The notes below the pieces were generated by a model. It worked only from the letters and a program-made list of their open reading frames with translations. It had not been told where the DNA came from and did not search any database. From Chitinophagaceae bacterium (lineage in GTDB: Bacteria > Bacteroidota > Bacteroidia > Chitinophagales > Chitinophagaceae), in NCBI GenBank assembly GCA_019454915.1, contig JACFNM010000057.1, positions 1-16,201 on the forward strand: a stretch of 16,201 nucleotides of DNA, given 5' to 3'. Positions within the stretch are counted from its first letter, which is position 1. Each line of letters starts with the position of its first letter. The translations under genes were made by a program, and so were the position numbers. Below, in pieces: positions 6,799-14,353 of this stretch.

Positions 6799-7593
6799 AT
6801 GAAAAAACCGGTGTTTTGTTTGTTTGTTTTGGGATTTATTTTTTCTGTTTTCAAGGTCAACGCCCAAAATAGCAGCACAAAAAGGGGAGATTTGTATTTT
6901 TCATGGGGATATAACACCGAATGGTATACCCGCAGCAATCTGCATATTAAGCAGCCGGGATTAAATAACGACTATACGTTTACACGAATTAAAGCGCACG
7001 ACCGGGTAGGTTGGGATCAGCAACTTTTTAAAAAAGGGTTAACCATTCCTCAATATAACTATCGGTTGGGTTATTTTTTTAACCAGGAAAAAGGCTGGGG
7101 AATTGAGATCAATTTTGATCATACCAAATATGTAGTGGAGGAAGGGCAGGATGCAGTTATCAGGGGGAAGCTGAACGGGAAGGTAGTAGATACGGCGGTC
7201 AGCTTTGCTAAGGATGACGGCTTTTATTATTTCCTGAATAATGGAGCTAATTTTTTATTGTTTAATTTGGTGAAGAGTCAAAACCTGTTCTCAACGAAAG
7301 ATGAGAAGTTAAGGCTTCAGTTTTTAGGGAAGGCGGGTATTGGACCGGTCATTCCACATGTTGAAAACAGCTTATTCGGTAATGCCAATAAACCGCATTT
7401 CCAACTGGGTGGATGGAATGCCGGAGTGGAAGCTGCACTTAAAGCGAGTTTCTTTAGGTATATGTACCTGGAGTATAGCAATAAACTCGATTATGCCCGG
7501 TATTCCAATCTTAAAATATATGAGGGAACCGCCAAACAGGCTTTTGGCACTTATGAAATGGTGTTGAGTTTGGGAGTGAATTTACCCTTATAA
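6799..7593 (+). CDS. Outer-membrane beta-barrel protein of unknown function
   Basis: A 264-residue exported protein. Residues 1-22 are a signal peptide (lysines, a phenylalanine/leucine-rich core, then KVNA before Gln23). The mature chain has alternating aromatic and polar strands typical of a small outer-membrane barrel: GDLYFSWGYNTEWYT (30-44), IPQYNYRLGYFF (83-94), WGIEINFDHTKYVV (99-112), LQFLGKAGIGPVIP (174-187), GWNAGVEAALKASFF, YMYLEYSNKLDYARY, and a final strand YEMVLSLGVNLPL. The penultimate-strand and C-terminal pattern are what outer-membrane insertion needs, although the last residue is Leu rather than Phe. Similar 'outer membrane beta-barrel' proteins are common in Bacteroidota without a known role. 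A GGGGA run lies 11 bases before the ATG. Confidence 0.72.
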   Translation: MKKPVFCLFVLGFIFSVFKVNAQNSSTKRGDLYFSWGYNTEWYTRSNLHIKQPGLNNDYTFTRIKAHDRVGWDQQLFKKGLTIPQYNYRLGYFFNQEKGWGIEINFDHTKYVVEEGQDAVIRGKLNGKVVDTAVSFAKDDGFYYFLNNGANFLLFNLVKSQNLFSTKDEKLRLQFLGKAGIGPVIPHVENSLFGNANKPHFQLGGWNAGVEAALKASFFRYMYLEYSNKLDYARYSNLKIYEGTAKQAFGTYEMVLSLGVNLPL

Positions 7594-7682
7594 ATGGAAA
7601 CCACTATGTAGCGCTGTTTTACCACCGGCTGCTATTGAATGCTAATCTGCCGCGTTATTCATCAATTTGTAATTAATCTGAG

Positions 7683-8450
7683 ATGCGTATTATTTCCTAC
7701 AATGTGAACGGTATTCGTGCCGCAATCAGAAAGGGTTTCCTGGACTGGCTGAAAGCGAATCCCGCAGATGTTATCTGCATACAGGAGACAAAATCCCGTA
7801 AAGAAGATATTGATGTTACTGCTTTTAATGACCTGGGCTATGCTGATTACTGGTTTAGTGCACAGAAGAAAGGTTACAGCGGAGTGGCCGTATTTACGAA
7901 GATAGTGCCTGATCGGGTAGAATATGGAAGTCATCAGGAAGACAGTGATGCGGAAGGTAGGGTTCTGCAACTGGATTTTAAAGATATCAGATTAATCAAC
8001 GCTTACTTCCCTTCAGGAACCAGTGGAGAAGAACGGCAGGACTTCAAGTACGAATGGTTAGATAAGTTCTTCGACTATCTTAATAAATTACGAAAGAAGC
8101 ACCCGAAATTGATCCTTTGCGGTGATTATAATATCGCTCATAAAGAAATAGATATTCATGATCCTAAGGGCAATAAGAAATCTTCTGGTTTTTTGCCGGA
8201 GGAGCGCGCGTGGATGGATAAGTTTTTTGACAACCAATGGATAGATACCTTTCGTTATTTCCATGCAGAGCCTCATCGTTACAGTTGGTGGAGCCAGCGT
8301 TTCCCCAGTGTTCGATTAAATAATAAAGGATGGCGGATAGATTATATTAATGTAACAACACCGCTAAAAGATCAATTGGTGGATGCAGACATATTTCCGG
8401 AAATAAAGCATAGCGATCATTGTCCGGTATACCTCGAGATCAGCCTATAA
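7683..8450 (+). CDS. xth: Exodeoxyribonuclease III (AP endonuclease)
   Basis: A 255-residue enzyme of the ExoIII/APE1 family, which nicks DNA 5' to abasic sites and removes nucleotides 3' to 5' in base excision repair. All family motifs are present and in order: NVNGIR (7-12), QETK with the metal-binding Glu35 (34-37), GYSGVAVFTK (64-73), INAYFPSG with Tyr108 (105-112), GDYNIAH with Asp148 and Asn150 (147-153), WRIDYI with Asp220 (217-222) and the C-terminal HSDHCPV with Asp245-His246 (243-249). The length is normal. It acts in the cytoplasm. The start ATG is the first codon able to give the full first strand. It is 89 bases after the barrel-protein gene and seems a separate unit. Confidence 0.96.
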   Translation: MRIISYNVNGIRAAIRKGFLDWLKANPADVICIQETKSRKEDIDVTAFNDLGYADYWFSAQKKGYSGVAVFTKIVPDRVEYGSHQEDSDAEGRVLQLDFKDIRLINAYFPSGTSGEERQDFKYEWLDKFFDYLNKLRKKHPKLILCGDYNIAHKEIDIHDPKGNKKSSGFLPEERAWMDKFFDNQWIDTFRYFHAEPHRYSWWSQRFPSVRLNNKGWRIDYINVTTPLKDQLVDADIFPEIKHSDHCPVYLEISL

Positions 8451-8595
8451 ACTACTTCAACGAATAGAGCCGACAGGGTCGGTAGAATCCCGATCTGACA
8501 CTGTTGGCATTCAATACGGTGGCGTCCTTACTGAAGCGCAGCTGTTTTTTCCTGTTTTTTGTATTTGTGAACTAATTGTGGATAAGAATTAAAAA

Positions 8596-8603
8596 TAATT
8601 TTG
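8596..8603 (+). promoter_or_regulatory. Orphan -7 promoter box in the xth-hup gap
   Basis: TAATTTTG matches TAnnTTTG exactly, with TTG elements 17 or more bases upstream. It would give a transcript starting near 8610, some 260 bases before hup, either a long hup leader or a separate small RNA. Confidence 0.3.
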
Positions 8604-8809
8604 AGCATTAAAAATTATTGTAAATTCCGCTGAAACCCTGTATTGACACCTATTACAAGAGAATGTTTGTGAAAAGCAGTGTGGGCGTATGTTTGAGGGT
8701 TTGATAGGAGAGGCGTTCAGGCGGATATAAAAAGACAGAAATTCCTATAATCCTTTGCCCATGCGGATTTAAGAGTATGAAAAGCGCTCTTATCCGGCAC
8801 TCGAAAAAT

Positions 8810-8839
8810 TTTGTTACTATTAAAAACCGTCTATATTTG
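8810..8839 (+). promoter_or_regulatory. Predicted hup promoter
   Basis: TTTG (8810-8813), an 18-base spacer, then TATATTTG (8832-8839) fit the Bacteroidota -33/-7 consensus at both elements, the best such match in the window. Transcription would start near 8846, leaving a leader of about 28 bases, fitting a highly expressed gene. Confidence 0.65.
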
Positions 8840-8873
8840 TTCCTTGTAAAAACAAATTCTAAAACTCACTATC

Positions 8874-9143
8874 ATGAACAAAGCTGAATTAATTGCAAAA
8901 ATTGCAGATGATGCCGGCATCACTAAGACCCAGGCTAATGACGCGCTGGATTCTTTCATTGAAGCAGTTACCAAAACATTGAAAGGTGGCGGAAAAGTTA
9001 CCTTGGTTGGTTTCGGTACTTTTTCAGTTTCTAAGCGTGCTGCACGTAATGGCCGCAACCCCCAAACCGGCGCCGTTATTAAAATTAAAGCTAAAAAAGT
9101 GGCACGGTTTAAAGCTGGTAAAGAATTATCTTCAAAGTTATAA
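8874..9143 (+). CDS. hup: HU-family histone-like DNA-binding protein
   Basis: An 89-residue, basic, full-length HU protein that binds and bends DNA as a dimer and helps compact the nucleoid. It begins [20 protein letters not shown], has the helical dimer core ([16 protein letters not shown]) and the beta-arm sequence [23 protein letters not shown] (44-66) with the usual arm-tip Arg-Asn-Pro, and ends in [13 protein letters not shown]. It is the plain HU type and not the longer IHF-like or Lys/Ala-tailed types also found in Bacteroidota. It has its own strong promoter and is followed directly by an intrinsic terminator. Confidence 0.96.
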   Translation: MNKAELIAKIADDAGITKTQANDALDSFIEAVTKTLKGGGKVTLVGFGTFSVSKRAARNGRNPQTGAVIKIKAKKVARFKAGKELSSKL

Positions 9144-9164
9144 TTCCGGCCCATTAAACTTTAT

Positions 9165-9198
9165 AAGCAGGATGCACGGGTTGTGTCCTGCTTTTTTT
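9165..9198 (+). terminator. Intrinsic terminator after hup
   Basis: AAGCAGGA (9165-9172) pairs with TCCTGCTT (9186-9193), extended inward by wobble pairs around a short loop, and is followed by a run of seven T (9192-9198). This is a classic rho-independent terminator 22 bases after the hup stop. Confidence 0.85.
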
Positions 9199-9205
9199 AA
9201 TTTTG
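9198..9205 (+). promoter_or_regulatory. -7 promoter box of the bTHX gene
   Basis: TAATTTTG matches TAnnTTTG exactly, starting at the last T of the hup terminator, 42 bases before the bTHX ATG. It would restart transcription at once after hup terminates. The -33 element would fall inside the terminator hairpin (TTG at 9181-9183, spacing short). Confidence 0.4.
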
Positions 9206-9247
9206 TACCTTTCCGTTAAGCAAGTTATAAATACTCAATTTAATATT

Positions 9248-9364
9248 ATGGGAAAAGGAGATAAAAAAACGAAAAAGGGTAAAATAGCAATGGGGTCTTA
9301 TGGCAAAAGCCGCCCTGCCAAACCGGCAAAGAAAGTCAAACCATCCGCAACGAAGGCTGAGTAG
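9248..9364 (+). CDS. 30S ribosomal protein bTHX
   Basis: A 38-codon gene encoding a very basic peptide that starts MGKGDKKTKKGKI and continues MGSYGKSRPAKPAKK. This matches the small-subunit protein THX first known from Thermus (GKGDRRTRRGKI, then GTYGKYRP), which sits in a pocket at the top of the 30S head and stabilises 16S rRNA contacts. The core is conserved. The tail after residue 22 is Lys/Pro/Ala-rich and longer than in Thermus. ATG 9248-9250 is followed by GGA AAA GGA. The stop codon is TAG, which matters for the pyrH case below. It sits 104 bases after hup, behind the hup terminator and with its own -7 box. Genes this short are often missed by automatic annotation. Confidence 0.9.
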   Translation: MGKGDKKTKKGKIAMGSYGKSRPAKPAKKVKPSATKAE

Positions 9365-9432
9365 CGGATAGCCCGGATTGCACAATCAGGATCCAACGTG
9401 CGATTGTTCTTCACGGGTTAAAATTCGAATAC

Positions 9433-10077
9433 TCAGGGAGCAAGCCTTTCCACGATCCATTGATGATTATCCTGCAGGGTGTACTGCAAACGATCATGCA
9501 GCCGGCTTGGCCTTCCTTGCCAGAATTCTATCATGTGGGGAAGGACTATATAACCACCCCAGTAATCGGGCCGTTGAATGGGTTTACCGGACATCAGTTG
9601 CTTATTCTTCTCGAACCGGTTATCTAACCATTCTCTGCTTTCGATAACCTGACTTTGCGGAGAAGTATAAACACCAATCCGGCTCTCTTCGGGTCGGATA
9701 CGAAAATACTGATCGCTTTCCGAGGGATCGGCTTTTTGAACGGCACCATAAATCCTCACCTGTCGCTCGAGCTCCTTCCAAAAGAATACGAGACAAGCAT
9801 GCGGATTTTTTTCTAATTGTTGTGCTTTTCGGCTTCCGTAGTTGGTGAAAAAAGTAAAACCTTTTTCCGAAAAATCTTTTAGTAAAACGATCCTGGCAAA
9901 GGGTATTCCTTCAGGCGTAGCCGTAGCAAGCGTCATCGCATTCACTTCGTCAATTTCCGCATGGGTTGCTTCTTGCCACCATTTTTCAAATTGTTTAAAA
10001 GGATTTTTTTCAGCATCCGATTCCAGGAGTATTTTTTGTGAATAGTTGTGCCTGATATTTGCTATTTCAGTGTTCAT
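9433..10077 (-). CDS. pdxH: Pyridoxamine 5'-phosphate oxidase
   Basis: A 214-residue FMN enzyme that oxidises pyridoxine or pyridoxamine 5'-phosphate to pyridoxal 5'-phosphate, the last step of vitamin B6 synthesis and salvage. Motifs seen: NAMTLATATPEGIPFARIVLLKDF (46-69; FMN-binding RIVLLK), TNYGSRKAQQL (78-88; substrate and FMN contacts), FFWKELERQVRIYG (98-111), RIGVYTSPQS (133-142), EFWQG (184-188) and the C-terminal RLHDR (192-196). The family's usual RPRxSxIGAWAS reads RPEESRIGVYTS here, a mild local divergence. The length is standard. The gene is single and divergent from the SNF2 helicase gene across 134 bases. Confidence 0.95.
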   Translation of the reverse strand: MNTEIANIRHNYSQKILLESDAEKNPFKQFEKWWQEATHAEIDEVNAMTLATATPEGIPFARIVLLKDFSEKGFTFFTNYGSRKAQQLEKNPHACLVFFWKELERQVRIYGAVQKADPSESDQYFRIRPEESRIGVYTSPQSQVIESREWLDNRFEKNKQLMSGKPIQRPDYWGGYIVLPHMIEFWQGRPSRLHDRLQYTLQDNHQWIVERLAP

Positions 10078-10109
10078 GACGTGTTTGTCCGGGTAATTTT
10101 TTAATACCT

Positions 10110-10117
10110 CAAAGTTA
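10110..10117 (-). promoter_or_regulatory. -7 promoter box of pdxH
   Basis: On the minus strand TAACTTTG (10117-10110) matches TAnnTTTG exactly, 32 bases before the pdxH ATG. No clear -33 element is seen. Confidence 0.4.
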
Positions 10118-10172
10118 CGGTTAAAAAAATCGCCGGCCGTTCGGGAAAATTTCTTTTACCACCGCATTGGTT

Positions 10173-10180
10173 TAAATTTG
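10173..10180 (+). promoter_or_regulatory. -7 promoter box of the SNF2 helicase gene
   Basis: TAAATTTG matches TAnnTTTG exactly, 31 bases before the ATG at 10212. A TTTC about 19 bases upstream is a weak -33 candidate. Confidence 0.4.
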
Positions 10181-10211
10181 GCGGATTTTTAAATTACTTA
10201 CAGGCCAGTTC

Positions 10212-13076
10212 ATGGAAAATGATATTCGTACCGCGTTATTATTTACGCCTTCGGCTATTACGGAAGGTAAAGCCGTTGTCAGCGTGCTAAAAATCCTGAA
10301 GAAAAAAAACAGTACAAGTTACCAAACTGAATCTTTGTATAAATCCGGGATATACCTGATTTTCGACAATTTTCCGAAGCCTGCCGAGGACCTGTTGAAA
10401 GACTCGAGCGTCGAAAAATTGACAGAAGTACAGGCTACGCTCAAGAAATCATATACAGATAAAAATTTTAAAGAACCCTGGGATACTTTTTTCCTGAAAC
10501 ATTATACTAAGTACTGGCACAGGATACTCGATGGATTCCGCGCTTATTTCCCGTTGGTTAAGTGTTATCACAAAAAATGGGTGAAAGAAAGGAAAACCTG
10601 GTTGACTGCCCCCTGTTCTTTTAGCAGCTTTAAGCCGAAGTTGCAATTTGAAGTGACCAGGCAAGATGGAAAATTTCAGCTTCAAACGCTAATAATGATC
10701 CATCATCAACAGTACCCCCTCAGGATTTTTAACCGCACTTGTTTTTTGTTGGAAAGTAAGAATGAATACTTCATACTTTCTTACGCGGATTATCTTACGC
10801 TGGAGAAGTTGGAGCGGTTGGATGAAAGAGAATATGAATCTGACGAGCAACTATTTGCCCTGCATGTTATAGCACCGCTGGAAGAGGCCTATCCGGTCAA
10901 CCGGAATGGATATTTTTCGGCAGAAGCGCTGGAGGTCGTTCCGGTCAACCGGCTCCTGTTAAAAGAATTAAATAATGCCTTTTTAATGCTCACACCCCAG
11001 TGGTTGTATGACGGGCACTTAGTGGATGGGCAGTGGCAGGATGTTTTTGAGGTGAGTCATCAGGGAATCCGGAAATTAATAAAGCGCAACCGCGAATCCG
11101 AATTGAGCTTTATTCAGACAATTGAAGGACTCCATGCCAATTTTAAGAATCAGCGGAACGGCTACTACTATCTCTCTTTTGCTGATGCACAGAAAAAGCA
11201 GTGGTTTCAAAAGATATACCACAAGTTGCTTCAAATGGATATAGAGATTGTAGGGATGGATATGATGAAGCATTTCCGTTTTTCACCTTTTCAGGTAAAT
11301 ACGGTTATGGAGACAATAGAAGAAAAGGAGTACTTTGTGTTGTTTAAGATGGAGGTGTCCTTTGGCAAAGAAAGAGTTCCGTTAAGGGATTTGCAAAGGA
11401 TGCTTATTGCCGGTCAAAAGGCGGTACTGTTGAAAGACGGGTCGTTAGGAGCGTTGGACGAAGAGTGGTTAAGAAGTTATGCACCCATGATTAAGCATGG
11501 GAAAATTAAGGAGGATAAAATAGAAGTCCTGCGCTGGATGGGCGTAGCCAAACTGGATGCAGAAAGCGGCAATGAAAAATTGGGGCGGATGATTGAGAAT
11601 AGCTGGTGGCAAAGCTGGAAGCATTGGCAGGAAAGCCCGGAACCTTTGTATACCGTTTCTGAAAGTATACAAGCGGCTTTAAGGCCTTATCAGCAAAAAG
11701 GGTTTGAATGGATGCTCCTTCTCAATGAGATTGGCGCCGGCGCCTGTCTTGCGGATGATATGGGACTTGGTAAAACGCTTCAGGCAATATGCACCATTGT
11801 TCATTTTATAGATCACTATCCGGGATTGAAGCATATTATCGTTTGTCCAGCATCGCTGATATATACCTGGCAGGAGGAAATGACACGTTTTGCACCGCAT
11901 GTGAAAACAATGGTATATCATGGAGCATTGAGGCAAAAAGAACAATTAACCGATACCGATAACCAGGTTATCATTACTACCTATCATACGATGCGTAATG
12001 AGGTATCGGAAATCTGCGGACAGCTATATGGTGTTGCCGTCATTGATGAGAGCCATAATATCAAAAATCCCTCTACGCAGATAGCACAGTCGGTGATGCA
12101 GTTGCGTGCAGGTTTCCGGTTGGCTTTGAGTGGTACTCCGGTGGTCAATAATACATTTGATTTGTATACGCAGCTTAATTTTGTAGTACCGGGCTTGTTT
12201 GGAAGCCGGGAATTTTTCAAAAGAGAATATGCCGATCCGATAGATAACCAGCAGGACGAGGAGAAAACCAATGTTCTCAAGAGGCTGACTGCTCCTTTTA
12301 TTCTGCGGCGAACCAAGGCGCAGGTGGCCACTGATTTACCGGAAAAAACAGAATCTTTTCTCTGGTGTGACATGAATGATCGGCAACGGGCTACCTATGA
12401 GGATATCCTGGAACAAACCCGTAGCAGCCTGTTTCTGGAGATCAAGCAAAGCGGATTAGCAAAGTCCCGGTTTTCGATTTTGCAGGGAATCACCAAATTG
12501 CGGCAGATATGCAGTTCTACTGCATTGTTAGCGGAGGAAGATCGGTTCACTTCGAAACCGGAATCGGTGAAGACAGAGGTTTTAATGGATGAACTGGCGA
12601 ATCTATTACCAACCCATAAAGTATTGGTGTTTTCCCAGTTTAGCAGTATGTTGAATCTGTTGGCGAAAGACTGTCACCTGAGGGGCTTTGAATATTATCA
12701 TTTTGATGGTCAAACAGCTCCGGTAAAGCGAGTTGAAATGGTCAATGCATTTCAGGATCCGGACAACCGGGTGAATCTTTTTCTGATTAGTTTGAAAGCG
12801 GGGAATACGGGGCTCACACTCACTTCAGCCGATTATGTATTCCTATTTGACCCATGGTGGAATACGGCTGTGGAAGATCAGGCGATTAACCGGACGCACC
12901 GAATTGGTCAAACAAAAAATGTATTTGCCTATAAAATGATTTGCCGGAATACCATTGAAGAAAAGATTATACACCTGCAGCAAAAAAAGAAAAAACTGTC
13001 TGAAGACCTTATATCGGCAGAAGAAGGTTTTGCAAAATCCCTCACGGAAGAAGATGTGCAGTATTTGTTTAGCTGA
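10212..13076 (+). CDS. SNF2-family (Swi2/Snf2) DEAD-like ATPase/helicase
   Basis: A 954-residue protein. Residues 1-480 are a poorly conserved N-terminal region with no visible Cys/His zinc finger of the SWIM type. The SNF2 motor follows: LRPYQQKGFEWMLLL (490-504), Walker A DDMGLGKT (515-522), PASLIYTWQEE (546-556), Walker B IDESHNIKNP (611-620), SGTPVVNN (640-647) and FILRRTK (696-702). The second RecA lobe has VLVFSQFSSMLNLL (804-817), LKAGNTGLTLTSAD (861-874), FDPWWNTAVEDQ (879-890) and the arginine-finger motif INRTHRIGQ (892-900). Both lobes are intact, so ATP-driven translocation on duplex DNA is expected. Walker B has Ser in place of the usual Ala (DESH versus DEAH/DEAQ). Bacterial members range from RapA-like RNA polymerase recyclers to defence or repair factors. 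The neighbours here (pdxH, pyrH) suggest no defence island, so the role is unassigned. Convergent with pyrH across 27 bases. Confidence 0.92.
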   Translation: MENDIRTALLFTPSAITEGKAVVSVLKILKKKNSTSYQTESLYKSGIYLIFDNFPKPAEDLLKDSSVEKLTEVQATLKKSYTDKNFKEPWDTFFLKHYTKYWHRILDGFRAYFPLVKCYHKKWVKERKTWLTAPCSFSSFKPKLQFEVTRQDGKFQLQTLIMIHHQQYPLRIFNRTCFLLESKNEYFILSYADYLTLEKLERLDEREYESDEQLFALHVIAPLEEAYPVNRNGYFSAEALEVVPVNRLLLKELNNAFLMLTPQWLYDGHLVDGQWQDVFEVSHQGIRKLIKRNRESELSFIQTIEGLHANFKNQRNGYYYLSFADAQKKQWFQKIYHKLLQMDIEIVGMDMMKHFRFSPFQVNTVMETIEEKEYFVLFKMEVSFGKERVPLRDLQRMLIAGQKAVLLKDGSLGALDEEWLRSYAPMIKHGKIKEDKIEVLRWMGVAKLDAESGNEKLGRMIENSWWQSWKHWQESPEPLYTVSESIQAALRPYQQKGFEWMLLLNEIGAGACLADDMGLGKTLQAICTIVHFIDHYPGLKHIIVCPASLIYTWQEEMTRFAPHVKTMVYHGALRQKEQLTDTDNQVIITTYHTMRNEVSEICGQLYGVAVIDESHNIKNPSTQIAQSVMQLRAGFRLALSGTPVVNNTFDLYTQLNFVVPGLFGSREFFKREYADPIDNQQDEEKTNVLKRLTAPFILRRTKAQVATDLPEKTESFLWCDMNDRQRATYEDILEQTRSSLFLEIKQSGLAKSRFSILQGITKLRQICSSTALLAEEDRFTSKPESVKTEVLMDELANLLPTHKVLVFSQFSSMLNLLAKDCHLRGFEYYHFDGQTAPVKRVEMVNAFQDPDNRVNLFLISLKAGNTGLTLTSADYVFLFDPWWNTAVEDQAINRTHRIGQTKNVFAYKMICRNTIEEKIIHLQQKKKKLSEDLISAEEGFAKSLTEEDVQYLFS

Positions 13077-13103
13077 TGAAGGATTGATAGTTACTCAGCC
13101 TGC

Positions 13104-13817
13104 TTATCCGTTAACCAGCGTTCCAACTTTTTCTCCGTTTACAACTTTGAGGAGGTTGCCCGGTTTGTTCATGTCGAACACGATGATCGGTAATTTGTTC
13201 TCCATGCAAAGTGTAAAGGCGGTCATATCCATGATTTTGAGGTTCTTGTCAATACATTCTTTGAAAGAGATCGTATCGTATTTGGTGGCAGACGGATTTT
13301 TTTCCGGGTCGGCTGTGTAGATGCCGTCCACTCTTGTGCCTTTTAAGATTACGTCTGCTTTGATTTCAATTGCTCTTAAGGAACCCGCTGTATCGGTAGT
13401 GAAATAGGGATTTCCGGTTCCGGCGCCGAAGATGACAATTCTTTTCTTCTCGAGGTGCCGGATGGCTCTCCTTCGGATATAAGGCTCGGCGATCTACTCC
13501 ATCTTGATGGCGCTCAATAAACGGGTATAAAGACCTACCTTCTCCAGCGAGGCCTGCAGCGCCATACCGTTAATCACCGTGGCCAGCATGCCCATATAAT
13601 CACCGTGTGCCCTTTCAATACCCGTTTCCGCTTCATTCATCCCGCGGTAAATGTTACCGCCGCCAATCACAATGGCTATCTCCACTCCCGCAAGATGAGC
13701 TGCCTTAATCTCAGTAGCATAGCTCATCAAAATATCCGGGTCTAATCCAAAACCACTGTTTCCCATTAATGATTCTCCGGATAGTTTAAGCAGAATGCGA
13801 CTGAATTTCTTTTGCAT
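13104..13817 (-). pseudogene. pyrH: UMP kinase interrupted by an in-frame amber codon
   Basis: PyrH phosphorylates UMP to UDP, an essential step in pyrimidine nucleotide supply. Read as one frame this gene has 238 codons including the final TAA, the normal family length, but codon 108 is TAG (13494-13496). Before it lie KLSGESLMG (11-19), VIGGGNIYRG (50-59), ERAHGDYMGMLATVINGMAL (68-87) and TRLLSAIKME (98-107). After it, in the same frame, come [18 protein letters not shown] (109-126), the ATP-site [12 protein letters not shown] (131-142), [21 protein letters not shown] and the C-terminal [17 protein letters not shown]. Relatives normally carry Gln here, so a single CAG to TAG change explains the break. 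Nothing else has decayed. It could be a sequencing error, a very recent mutation with another copy elsewhere, or suppression of the stop. The 107-residue N-terminal fragment alone lacks the ATP-binding half. Confidence 0.9.
13494..13496 (-). other. In-frame TAG codon inside pyrH
   Basis: The plus strand reads CTA here, giving TAG on the coding strand between Glu107 (GAG) and Ile109 (ATC). The flanking frame is open on both sides for the full family length. The next in-frame start-like codon is the GTG at 13329-13331, too far downstream to rescue the enzyme. Confidence 0.9.
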
Positions 13818-13916
13818 GCGAGCGGATTTTTCGCTGCGAAGATAGGGTATTCAAAATAAACTGCTTACAGCCATAAGAGGAGATTGGTAATAGTCAGCTA
13901 GATATTCATACACAAA

Positions 13917-13941
13917 GAGCCGGCATCAAAAACACCGGCTC
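13917..13941 (-). terminator. Hairpin terminator after hpf
   Basis: GAGCCGG (13917-13923) and CCGGCTC (13935-13941) form a perfect 7-pair GC-rich stem around an 11-base loop. It lies 25 bases past the hpf stop on the minus strand and is followed there by TTTGTG. The T-run is short, so it is a moderate intrinsic terminator, also separating hpf from pyrH. Confidence 0.65.
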
Positions 13942-13966
13942 AATTTATTTCTTAACGAAGAAATCC

Positions 13967-14323
13967 TCAGGGTTTCTTTGCTGCTGCTTTAGCAGAAACT
14001 TTTCTATTGGGTGATTTCTTCTTCCTGGCGAGCTCTAATTGCGTCTTCCGGATGCGCAGTCTTCTTTTGGCTGCATCAGCCGCCTTTAATACCGCGTCTT
14101 CAAAAATGGTGGATTTAGTCTTGATATATTCATCCTTGCCCGGCACGCGGATATTTAAGGTGCAGTTCACTATTTCCTTAGTGCCTTTTACTTCATTCAA
14201 AAGGGTCACCTCTATCTCCTGAATATCTTTATAGTATCGGTCAAGCCCGCTTAATTTTTGGGTAACAAATTCTTTTAGTGAAGGGCTGGCACGATGCCCT
14301 GGCGTTTCGATACGAAATTTCAT
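13967..14323 (-). CDS. hpf: Ribosome hibernation-promoting factor, short form (HPF/YfiA)
   Basis: A 118-residue protein of the HPF/RaiA family, which binds the decoding centre of 30S subunits in resting cells and blocks translation. The beta-alpha-beta-beta-beta-alpha domain is clear: MKFRIETPGHRASPSLKEFVTQKLSGLDRYY (1-31), IEVTLLNEVKGTKEIVNCTLNIRVPG (37-62), YIKTKSTIFEDAVLKAADAAKRRLRIRKTQL (66-96). It lacks the C-terminal dimerisation domain of long HPF and instead ends in a Lys/Ala-rich tail (about 100-118) that may add RNA contacts. The start ATG 14321-14323 has an exact TAnnTTTG box 31 bases upstream, and a hairpin terminator follows, so it is a single-gene unit. Confidence 0.9.
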   Translation of the reverse strand: MKFRIETPGHRASPSLKEFVTQKLSGLDRYYKDIQEIEVTLLNEVKGTKEIVNCTLNIRVPGKDEYIKTKSTIFEDAVLKAADAAKRRLRIRKTQLELARKKKSPNRKVSAKAAAKKP

Positions 14324-14353
14324 AATGAATGATTATGTTGATTTAGTAAAAAG

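Larger units (their letters stand above)
8451..8873. other. 423-base intergenic region before hup
   Basis: No gene is recognisable. From left to right it holds a short GC hairpin (CCGAC-AGG-GTCGG, 8470-8482) that may weakly mark the xth 3' end without a T-run. Next comes an AT-rich stretch (8560-8630) with an orphan plus-strand -7 box TAATTTTG (8596-8603), and finally the strong hup promoter (8810-8839). The longest plus-strand ATG frame I checked in the middle, from 8662, is only 13 codons. An untranslated RNA from the orphan promoter is possible but unproven. Confidence 0.5.

Noticed and set aside
11984..12373. 129-codon minus-strand frame inside the SNF2 gene
   Set aside because: Antisense to the conserved helicase motifs, so it is explained by that gene's codon use.
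10212..13076. Defence-island SNF2 protein of a DISARM-like system
   Set aside because: No methylase, phospholipase, nuclease or DUF1998 gene lies nearby; the neighbours are housekeeping genes.
12955..13320. 121-codon plus-strand reading frame across the SNF2 end and pyrH
   Set aside because: It overlaps the SNF2 gene out of frame and runs antisense to conserved pyrH codons; no recognisable product.
13104..13817. Genome-wide reassignment of TAG as a sense codon
   Set aside because: The bTHX gene in the same window ends naturally at TAG (9362-9364) at the expected length, and all other genes use TAA or TGA. A local error, mutation or suppression fits better.
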